In this document: piece by piece, positions 1 to 5,126 of the stretch
Layout: the number at the start of each line of letters is the position of its first letter
Numbering within the stretch: the first letter of the stretch is position 1
Assembly: GCA_002432095.1 (NCBI GenBank)
Contig: DJFQ01000021.1
Location: 2,123-7,248, forward strand
Source: Marinagarivorans sp. UBA5868
GTDB lineage: Bacteria; Pseudomonadota; Gammaproteobacteria; Pseudomonadales; Cellvibrionaceae
Direction of reading: 5' to 3'
Length of the DNA: 5,126 nt
Program-made: the position numbers and the translations under genes
The notes under the pieces: model-generated
Database searches by the model: none
Seen by the model: the letters and a program-made list of their open reading frames with translations, nothing else
What the model was told of the DNA's origin: nothing

Positions 1-834
1 AAACGACAATTGTTTCGTGACCCAAGGGCCTATCATGCATCAACTTTGGGCGACACCAATTTAGTTGATTACTACAGCAAGCTCTATAATTTGGAAGACG
101 AAGAGCGCCATTTTCATGTGCCGGCGGATTTTTTTCATAAATTATTGCTAGGCCCGGGACTGTTAACCGGATCGTATTTGTTGAATGCATTTGATGCTGG
201 AAAAAATCTTTCCCAACCGAAAACAATTGATCTGCATGCACGCTTCAGCTGCTCTGGCACACCTTGGTATTCTGCTATGCGCAGCGATGCATTACAGGCT
301 TGTAAGCAATTGCCTGCGGCACAAGTGGTATGTGGTAGCGGCGTGTCTCGCAAAGAATTTCTTACAGAACTGGCGCAATCGAAAATGTGCTTCAGCCCTT
401 TTGGATATGGTGAGGTGTGTTGGCGGGATTATGAGGCCGCACTCTACGGCGCATTGTTATTGAAACCTGATATGAGCCACCTGCAAACTAATCCTGATAT
501 TTTTGTTAAGGATGAAACATATGTAGCACTTTCCTGGGATTTTTCCGATTTGCAAGATGCGGTGGAATTTTATGTAAACAATGACTATGAGCGAAATCGC
601 ATTGTGACCAATGCTCGCCAAGTTATGGACGATTATGTCAATCATCACGGATTTGTCCGTCAAATGACGCCGATTTTCCAACTGGCACAGGGACATATGG
701 TGATGCGCAATTTGCGCCACAAACCCGCTGCACAAGCTCAATGGAATCTGGCATATCGAACTGAAGATATTCCGGTTAACAGCGAGAGTCATGCTTCGGA
801 GCAGCGTTATAGTTTGGATCGCGGGCGGATTTGA
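1..834 (+). CDS. Glycosyltransferase-like protein, 3' part (5' end outside window)
   Basis: Probably transfers a sugar in the making of a surface polysaccharide or a glycosylated product; donor and acceptor cannot be read from the sequence. The frame is open from base 1 (Lys-Arg-Gln before a TTG at 10), so I treat it as truncated at the left edge, with 277 codons visible. Numbering from the window edge, residues 131-150 carry a Phe-Ser-Pro-Phe-Gly-Tyr-Gly-Glu stretch, then Trp-Arg-Asp-Tyr-Glu-Ala and Tyr-Gly, followed by Leu-Lys-Pro-Asp-Met. This glycine-rich, Arg/Glu-containing block, followed by a 'new position' segment, resembles the nucleotide-sugar-binding C-terminal half of GT-B glycosyltransferases (Glyco_trans_1_2 or exostosin-like). 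An Ile-Asp-Leu-His-Ala-Arg-Phe and Thr-Pro-Trp-Tyr segment lies before it. No membrane segment is visible. The last ~35 residues are polar and look non-conserved. It converges on rmf. The fold is inferred from motif resemblance only. Confidence 0.72.
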   Translation, partial: KRQLFRDPRAYHASTLGDTNLVDYYSKLYNLEDEERHFHVPADFFHKLLLGPGLLTGSYLLNAFDAGKNLSQPKTIDLHARFSCSGTPWYSAMRSDALQACKQLPAAQVVCGSGVSRKEFLTELAQSKMCFSPFGYGEVCWRDYEAALYGALLLKPDMSHLQTNPDIFVKDETYVALSWDFSDLQDAVEFYVNNDYERNRIVTNARQVMDDYVNHHGFVRQMTPIFQLAQGHMVMRNLRHKPAAQAQWNLAYRTEDIPVNSESHASEQRYSLDRGRI

Positions 835-839
835 GATTT

Positions 840-874
840 TGAGGTTTGAGGTTTGAGGTTTGAGGTTTGAGGTT
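840..874. repeat. Heptanucleotide tandem repeat, 5 x TGAGGTT
   Basis: Five perfect head-to-tail copies of TGAGGTT lie six bases after the glycosyltransferase stop codon. An imperfect 8-base copy (TGAGATTT, 832-839) precedes them and itself contains that stop codon. A lone TTTGAG follows near 894. The unit length is not a multiple of three, so gain or loss of copies would shift any frame read through it. However, the gene already stops before the perfect copies, and the repeat carries a stop in every frame within 21 bases. It is therefore more likely a slippage-prone 3' tail than a phase-variation switch. Confidence 0.9.
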
Positions 875-917
875 TAAGAGTATTCGCGCAGGAATTTGAG
901 AATAGAAGAGGATATGA

Positions 918-936
918 AGGCCCGCCAAGCGGGCCT
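918..936 (-). terminator. Probable rmf transcription terminator (GC-rich hairpin, possibly bidirectional)
   Basis: A perfect 8-bp inverted repeat, AGGCCCGC / GCGGGCCT, surrounds a 3-base loop. It lies in the gap between two convergent genes, about 70 bases beyond the rmf stop and 84 beyond the glycosyltransferase stop. On the minus strand the stem is followed by a pyrimidine-rich tract (TTCATATCCTCTTCTATTC), which fits termination of rmf better than the purine-containing sequence on the plus side. There is no clean run of T on either side, so termination efficiency is uncertain. It could instead only protect the 3' ends of the two transcripts. Confidence 0.5.
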
Positions 937-1007
937 GATGTCGAGCATGTCGACGCGGGGGAGATAATTTTATTTAGTGAGGCAAACGGTGCCGAAAAGG
1001 GATGAAG

Positions 1008-1211
1008 TCAAAAACTACTTAATTTTTGCACTTGGGATTTGGTGTCAAAGCCGCTCCAGTGGTCTTCTCTCGCTTCGCGCCAACCGTTCATCCATACCAC
1101 TCTCGCTTTACCGGAGTCGAACGGACAGGCCGCCCAAGATTTACCCGACATCGCCGCTTGATACCCTTTGGCAAAGGCTTTTTCTATCGGGCTGCGTTTC
1201 TGGCTTCTCAT
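1008..1211 (-). CDS. rmf: Ribosome modulation factor (RMF)
   Basis: RMF is a small basic protein that binds the 30S subunit near the anti-Shine-Dalgarno region in stationary phase or stress. It makes 70S ribosomes pair into inactive 100S dimers (hibernation). The 67-residue product matches the family from its first residues. It has a basic N-terminus (Met-Arg-Ser-Gln-Lys-Arg), Glu10-Lys-Ala, Gly16-Tyr17-Gln-Ala, Gly23-Lys-Ser, Cys29-Pro30-Phe31, and Gly43-Trp44-Arg45-Glu46-Ala-Arg near the end of the conserved part. The enteric protein has 55 residues. This one has a further tail (Asp-His-Trp-Ser-Gly-Phe onward) of the kind I recall from Pseudomonas RMF. The ATG start is fixed by the match to the family N-terminus and by a good ribosome binding site. 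It is convergent with the glycosyltransferase and divergent from rlmL. In E. coli the gene is induced by ppGpp; no such control can be read here. Confidence 0.94.
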   Translation of the reverse strand: MRSQKRSPIEKAFAKGYQAAMSGKSWAACPFDSGKARVVWMNGWREAREDHWSGFDTKSQVQKLSSF

Positions 1212-1219
1212 TGGTTATG

Positions 1220-1227
1220 CACCTCTC
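1220..1227 (-). promoter_or_regulatory. Ribosome binding site of rmf
   Basis: The minus strand reads GAGAGGTG eight bases before the rmf ATG. This is a strong match to the anti-Shine-Dalgarno complement at normal spacing, and it supports both the minus-strand reading frame and the chosen start. Confidence 0.75.
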
Positions 1228-1451
1228 TTTGGTGTAGTGACAAGTTGGTAACAATTGGTATTACTGCGATTCCCGCAACTTTTAGATTGTTGGGAAAGAC
1301 CGATTGATTACCGCCGGAAAATATTCAGATCGCCATATGCTTATGTCTTTCGTTGTCTTTGCCGGTGCGACCGACAGGTCAGGACGGCGCATTGAATTAC
1401 TTCGCGTAACCGTCGAGGTAGTTTGGCTATAAGGTACTGTTCGTATGAGAG

Positions 1452-1464
1452 TATAATCCCGCCC
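1452..1464 (+). promoter_or_regulatory. Candidate rlmL promoter: -10 box with GC-rich discriminator
   Basis: A perfect TATAAT (1452-1457) is followed directly by CCCGCCC. That is a consensus -10 element and a GC-rich discriminator of the type found at growth-rate-regulated and stringently regulated promoters. No good -35 hexamer lies 16-18 bases upstream; TTGGCT at 1423 is about 23 bases away, which is too far. If used, it would give an rlmL leader of about 215 bases carrying the two small inverted repeats. It could be fortuitous; a second AT-rich candidate (TAATAT at 1625-1630) lies nearer the gene. Confidence 0.33.
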
Positions 1465-1680
1465 CATCGTTCCGCTTTGCCTGATTGAAAGGGCCGTCTT
1501 AATGGCTGCTAGCCATAATTTGTGAAGATGTAGACAGTTTTGCCTACGCGCGCGTCGATGATCCACCGGGTGAAATGGCGACGAGGCCCTAGTTAAGCAA
1601 AGGCTGGCTGCCATGTGAACGAATTAATATTTCTAGCCCCGCCTCCTGATATTGCCATAACTTATTACGACTTGATGACA

Positions 1681-3867
1681 ATGACTCAAAAAACCTTCTT
1701 TTTTTCCGCCACCTGTCCGAAAGGACTGGAGGATCTACTCGCCCGCGAGCTTCACCAGCTTTCAGCCGAAGGCATACAAAACTCCATCGGTGCTGTGTAT
1801 TTTCACGGTGCGTTACGCGTTGCCTATGACTTGTGCATGTGGTCCCGAGTGGCCAATAGAGTGCTGCTACTGCTGAACGATGCGGGCCGTTCACCACCAA
1901 TCGCCAGCGAGCTCGCCTTGTACTCGGCGGCCGCCGAAATACCCTGGGAAGACCATTTGACGGGCGATACGACCTTTGCAGTGGATTTCGTGGGAACCAA
2001 CAAAGAGATCACTAATACCCAATACGGTGCTGTGCGCGTGAAAGACGCTATTGTTGATCGTATGAGGACAAAGGTGGGCCGCCGCCCAGATGTTGATAAG
2101 TCCCAACCTCAATTAAGAATCCAGGCACGTCTGGCTAAAGGACAAGTTCAGCTCGGCCTGGATCTGGCAGGGGGCAGCTTGCATCAGCGTGGGTACCGAT
2201 TGGAACAAGGCGCCGCGCCACTTAAGGAAAATCTTGCGGCAGGTATTTTGCTGCGTCTGGGTTGGCCTGAAGCATTGCAGACAGAGGGATTTTTGATAGA
2301 TCCAATGTGTGGTGCTGGCACCCTGTTGATCGAAGCGGCAATGATGACCCGGGACCTGGCGCCAGGGCTCATTCGTACACGCAACGGCGGACATTGGGGA
2401 TTCCGCCACTGGTTGGGACACGAGGCCGATGTATGGACCGAAATCGTGGCGGATGCAGAGGCTCGCGCGCAGAACGGGGCTAGACAGGTTGCCGGTATGC
2501 AAATGTGGGGGGCAGACAAAAACCCGCGAATGCTGCAGATCGCCAAGACCAATGCGGACCGCGCTGGTGTAGCGGACATGATCGGATTTGGCCAGAGTGA
2601 CATTGAGCGCTTCGAAAAGCCTTCATTTATGACAGGCGTGGGTTTAATGGTCTGCAACCCACCCTATGGCGAACGTCTCGGCGACGTCGAGGAGCTTAAA
2701 GGCACTTATCTGGCCTTGGCGGATATGAGCAAACGCCAGTGTCCAGGGTGGCAGCTGGCGGTGTTTACCGGCAATCCGGAACTCGCGAAGGAAATGCGGC
2801 TTCGCCCCAAGAGAATCAACAAATTTTTTAATGGCGCGCTGCCGTGCGAGCTTTATCTGTATGAGCTTTTGTCGGTGGAGCAGGCGACACTCAGACGTGA
2901 CCGGGATTCGGTTCGCGAGGAAGATTTGAGTGAGGGTGCTCTGATGGTCGCCAATCGTCTTAAGAAAAACCTTCGTAAGCTTGTTCCCTGGCTGAAAACC
3001 GCCGATACCAATGCCTATCGGGTTTATGACGCCGACTTGCCCGAATATGCCGCCGCGGTGGATCTGTATGACGGACGGGTTCATGTGCAGGAATATGCTG
3101 CTCCAAAAACCATTCCAGACGAAGTAGCACAGCGTCGGTTACGTGAACTGCTCAATGCGGTCGCCTACGTGTTCGCTGTTCCACAGAAGAAAATCGCCCT
3201 TAAAACCCGACAGCGGAACCGGGGTTCTCAGCAATATGAAAAACTCGACCAAGGCGGAGAGTTTTTTGTTGTTAATGAAGGGCGGGCAAAATTTTGGGTT
3301 AATTTGCGCGACTATCTGGATACCGGGCTTTTTCTCGATCATCGCCCTTTGCGTAAAAGAATAGGGGACGAGGCTTGGGGTAAGCGTTTTCTCAATTTAT
3401 TTTGCTATACCGCCAGCGCAACGGTGCATGCCGCTTTGGGTGGTGCTGCACAGAGTGTCAGCGTTGACATGTCGAATACTTACCTCGATTGGGCAGAGCG
3501 CAATTTTACGCTCAATGCGATCAAGGTTGAACGCCATCAATTAGTACAAGCAGATTGTTTGAAGTGGTTGAACGAGTGTCGGCAAGGATTTGATTTGATC
3601 ATGCTGGATCCACCGACTTTTTCTAATTCCAAGCGTATGGAAGGTGTGCTGGATATTCAGCGGGATCATGTGGCTTTGATTCGGCGCTGTATGGAATTGT
3701 TAAGTGCCAAAGGAAAATTGTACTTTTCCACGAATCTGCGAACATTCAAGTTGAATCTAGCGGAGCTGGATGACGTCATGGTCGAGGATATATCGGCGCA
3801 AACTATTGACCCAGACTTTGCCCGCAATGCCAAAATTCATCACTGCTTTTTGATTCAACAGAAATAA
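1681..3867 (+). CDS. rlmL: Bifunctional 23S rRNA methyltransferase RlmKL (m2G2445 and m7G2069)
   Basis: This cytoplasmic enzyme uses S-adenosylmethionine to modify two guanines of 23S rRNA near the peptidyl transferase region (E. coli numbering). The RlmL half makes m2G2445 and the RlmK half m7G2069. Numbered from the chosen start (728 residues; E. coli 702), a THUMP-type RNA-binding segment fills roughly residues 45-155. The first methyltransferase fold has its SAM loop at 207-214 (Asp-Pro-Met-Cys-Gly-Ala-Gly-Thr) and catalytic Asn-Pro-Pro-Tyr at 326-329. After a linker with Asp-Ala-Asp-Leu-Pro-Glu-Tyr, the second fold carries Leu-Asn-Leu-Phe-Cys-Tyr-Thr at 571-577 and Asp-Pro-Pro-Thr-Phe at 643-647. 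Both active sites look intact. The frame is open back to a GTG at 1615 and includes an ATG at 1675. I chose the ATG at 1681 because homologues begin just before the Thr-Cys-Pro-Lys-Gly-Leu-Glu motif. No start has a strong ribosome binding site. uvrB follows after 9 bases. Confidence 0.95.
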   Translation: MTQKTFFFSATCPKGLEDLLARELHQLSAEGIQNSIGAVYFHGALRVAYDLCMWSRVANRVLLLLNDAGRSPPIASELALYSAAAEIPWEDHLTGDTTFAVDFVGTNKEITNTQYGAVRVKDAIVDRMRTKVGRRPDVDKSQPQLRIQARLAKGQVQLGLDLAGGSLHQRGYRLEQGAAPLKENLAAGILLRLGWPEALQTEGFLIDPMCGAGTLLIEAAMMTRDLAPGLIRTRNGGHWGFRHWLGHEADVWTEIVADAEARAQNGARQVAGMQMWGADKNPRMLQIAKTNADRAGVADMIGFGQSDIERFEKPSFMTGVGLMVCNPPYGERLGDVEELKGTYLALADMSKRQCPGWQLAVFTGNPELAKEMRLRPKRINKFFNGALPCELYLYELLSVEQATLRRDRDSVREEDLSEGALMVANRLKKNLRKLVPWLKTADTNAYRVYDADLPEYAAAVDLYDGRVHVQEYAAPKTIPDEVAQRRLRELLNAVAYVFAVPQKKIALKTRQRNRGSQQYEKLDQGGEFFVVNEGRAKFWVNLRDYLDTGLFLDHRPLRKRIGDEAWGKRFLNLFCYTASATVHAALGGAAQSVSVDMSNTYLDWAERNFTLNAIKVERHQLVQADCLKWLNECRQGFDLIMLDPPTFSNSKRMEGVLDIQRDHVALIRRCMELLSAKGKLYFSTNLRTFKLNLAELDDVMVEDISAQTIDPDFARNAKIHHCFLIQQK

Positions 3868-3869
3868 GG
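3866..3869 (+). promoter_or_regulatory. Ribosome binding site of uvrB, overlapping the rlmL stop codon
   Basis: AAGG begins inside the TAA stop codon of rlmL and ends seven bases before the uvrB ATG. The overlap means ribosomes finishing rlmL end on the uvrB initiation region, which fits translational coupling. It also supports the ATG at 3877 as the real start. Confidence 0.6.
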
Positions 3870-3876
3870 TTTTGCC

Positions 3877-5126
3877 ATGAGTGACGTGTTCAAATTGAAA
3901 TGCACCTATGCGCCTGCGGGTGATCAGCCCGCTGCTATCTCCTCGCTGGTGCAGGGAATCGAGGCGGGGCTTGCACACCAAACCTTGCTCGGTGTCACCG
4001 GGTCCGGTAAAACCTTTACAATTGCCAATGTCATTGGGCACGTCCAGAGGCCCACGTTGGTGATGGCGCATAATAAAACACTTGCCGCGCAGTTGTATGG
4101 GGAGTTCAAGGAGTTTTTTCCAAACAATGCGGTGGAATATTTTGTCTCCTATTACGATTATTATCAGCCGGAAGCGTACGTGCCTTCGTCGGACACGTTT
4201 ATCGAAAAAGATTCATCTATTAATGAACACATCGAACAGATGCGCCTTTCTGCGACCAAGGCGCTGATGGAGCGTCGTGATGCCATAGTCGTGGCCACGG
4301 TTTCCTCAATTTACGGATTGGGTGATCCGGAAGCCTACTTGAAAATGGTGTTGCATCTGGTTCGCGGTGATGAAATCGATCAGCGCAGCATTTTGCGACG
4401 CCTGGCGGAACTCCAATACACTCGCAACGACATGGAATTTTTCCGCGCCAATTATCGGGTGCGCGGCGATGTTATCGATATTTTTCCGGCAGATTCTGAA
4501 AGTCAGGCCGTGCGTGTCGAATTATTCGACGATCAGATAGAACAGATTTCACTTTTCGATCCTCTCACCGGCGAAATTCAGGCGCGAGTGCCGCGCATGA
4601 CCATCTATCCCAAAAGCCACTATGTCACACCGCGCAGCAGGGTACTGGAGGCGGTTGAGCAAATAAAAGAGGAATTGCGGGATCGTTTGGAAAATCTGCG
4701 AGCTAATAACAAGCTGGTGGAGGCACAGCGGCTGGAACAACGGGTGAAATACGATTTGGAAATGATGCACGAACTGGGCTACTGCAACGGCATTGAAAAT
4801 TATTCACGATATTTATCCGGCCGTGCACCGGGTGAGCCGCCCCCGACATTATTCGATTATTTACCGCGCGAAGCCCTGTTGGTTATTGACGAATCCCATG
4901 TGACGGTGCCGCAGATCGGCGCCATGTACAAAGGCGACCGCTCGCGCAAAGAAACCTTGGTGGAATATGGTTTTCGCCTGCCTTCCGCGTTGGATAACAG
5001 GCCACTACGGTTCGATGAATGGGAGCGCCTGGCGCCGCAGATGATTTTTGTTTCCGCAACGCCGGGGGACTATGAGGCAAAACACGCTGCGGCAGTGGTG
5101 GAGCAGGTGGTGCGCCCCACCGGCCT
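3877..5126 (+). CDS. uvrB: UvrABC system protein B, 5' part (continues past right edge)
   Basis: UvrB is the damage-verifying helicase-like subunit of nucleotide excision repair. UvrA loads it at a lesion, it opens the strands with its beta-hairpin, and it recruits UvrC for incision. The visible 416 complete codons are about 62% of the usual ~670. The N-terminal Phe-Lys-Leu and Ala-Gly-Asp-Gln-Pro motif is present. Walker A is Gly-Val-Thr-Gly-Ser-Gly-Lys-Thr at 39-46, with the ATP-binding Lys45. The aromatic beta-hairpin region starts at Tyr92-Tyr-Asp-Tyr-Tyr96. The Walker B box is Asp338-Glu-Ser-His341, and the Val-Ser-Ala-Thr-Pro-Gly helicase motif lies near the end. Residue numbers agree with those I recall for E. 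coli, so the start at 3877 is secure. The second helicase domain and the UvrC-binding C-terminal motif lie outside the window. It begins 9 bases after rlmL and probably shares its transcript. I see no LexA-type box directly upstream. Confidence 0.97.
   Translation, partial: MSDVFKLKCTYAPAGDQPAAISSLVQGIEAGLAHQTLLGVTGSGKTFTIANVIGHVQRPTLVMAHNKTLAAQLYGEFKEFFPNNAVEYFVSYYDYYQPEAYVPSSDTFIEKDSSINEHIEQMRLSATKALMERRDAIVVATVSSIYGLGDPEAYLKMVLHLVRGDEIDQRSILRRLAELQYTRNDMEFFRANYRVRGDVIDIFPADSESQAVRVELFDDQIEQISLFDPLTGEIQARVPRMTIYPKSHYVTPRSRVLEAVEQIKEELRDRLENLRANNKLVEAQRLEQRVKYDLEMMHELGYCNGIENYSRYLSGRAPGEPPPTLFDYLPREALLVIDESHVTVPQIGAMYKGDRSRKETLVEYGFRLPSALDNRPLRFDEWERLAPQMIFVSATPGDYEAKHAAAVVEQVVRPTG

Larger units (their letters stand above)
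1212..1680. other. Divergent rmf-rlmL intergenic region, no credible protein gene
   Basis: This ~470-base stretch separates rmf (leftward) from rlmL (rightward) and must hold the promoters of both. Open frames inside it give compositions typical of chance translation, rich in Arg, Ser and Thr, with no recognisable domain. Visible elements are: a TTGGTA direct repeat (1245-1250 and 1255-1260, 10-bp period, close to rmf); a TATAAT box (1452-1457); a perfect 6-bp inverted repeat ATGGCT/AGCCAT with a 3-base loop (1502-1516); and an inverted repeat with one mismatch at 1530-1547 (GTAGACA/TGCCTAC). I find no tRNA, no riboswitch that I recognise, and no T-run that would end a small RNA. A very short ORF at 1558-1596 (12 codons, basic) lacks a Shine-Dalgarno sequence and is not called. 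Confidence 0.6.

Noticed and set aside
457..792. Minus-strand open frame of 111 codons inside the glycosyltransferase
   Set aside because: It is antisense to the motif-bearing part of the plus-strand gene, and its composition looks like chance translation.
840..874. CRISPR-like or phase-variation array
   Set aside because: The units are only 7 bases with no spacers, so it is not CRISPR. The perfect copies lie after the stop codon, so a frame-switching role for the visible protein is not supported.
981..993. Second hairpin (GGCA/TGCC) closer to the rmf stop
   Set aside because: A 4-bp stem with a 5-base loop is too weak to call a terminator, although AT-rich sequence follows it on the minus strand.
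977..1307. Two plus-strand open frames of 86 and 93 codons
   Set aside because: They lie across rmf on the opposite strand. The minus-strand frame has a clear family match and a good ribosome binding site, so these are shadows.
1558..1596. Possible 12-codon leader peptide ahead of rlmL
   Set aside because: There is no Shine-Dalgarno sequence, no run of regulatory codons, and no attenuator-like terminator after it.
1282..1614. Minus-strand open frame of 110 codons in the rmf-rlmL gap
   Set aside because: It has no recognisable domain, an Arg/Ser/Thr-rich composition typical of chance frames, and it covers the region where the rlmL and rmf promoters should lie. Its reverse strand carries the TATAAT box.
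2184..2657. Minus-strand open frame of 157 codons inside rlmL
   Set aside because: It is wholly antisense to the conserved first methyltransferase domain of rlmL; there is no ribosome binding site or domain that I recognise.

Overview
The window looks like an ordinary chromosomal segment of a gammaproteobacterium, probably from the Pseudomonas/Cellvibrio side of the class. The main reason is the ribosome modulation factor (RMF), a protein essentially confined to Gammaproteobacteria. Here it is a long form of 67 residues with a tail like the Pseudomonas one, not the 55-residue enteric form. It lies next to, and divergent from, the fused 23S rRNA methyltransferase gene rlmL, and rmf and rlmL are also neighbours in Pseudomonas. 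Base composition is moderate, somewhat AT-richer in the first gene than in the housekeeping genes.

Layout, left to right. (1) Bases 1-834, plus strand: the 3' part of a glycosyltransferase-like gene, cut by the window edge. (2) Bases 835-1007: the gap between two convergent genes. It holds five perfect copies of a 7-bp repeat directly after the glycosyltransferase stop codon and a strong GC-rich hairpin that probably terminates rmf. (3) Bases 1008-1211, minus strand: rmf, the ribosome hibernation factor. (4) Bases 1212-1680: a long gap between divergent genes with no credible protein gene. It has a TATAAT box with a GC-rich stretch after it, small inverted repeats and a short direct repeat. 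(5) Bases 1681-3867, plus strand: rlmL (rlmKL), a two-domain 23S rRNA methyltransferase. (6) From 3877 past the right edge, plus strand: uvrB, the excision-repair helicase subunit, starting 9 bases after the rlmL stop and probably in the same transcript.

Functionally, rmf and rlmL both act on the ribosome: hibernation by 70S dimerisation, and base methylation of 23S rRNA. uvrB belongs to nucleotide excision repair and appears to share a transcript with rlmL. The glycosyltransferase converges on rmf and has no evident link to it. I see no mobile element, CRISPR array, tRNA, rRNA or unfamiliar multi-gene system. The points most worth a second look are the heptamer array and the long, partly structured rmf-rlmL intergenic region.
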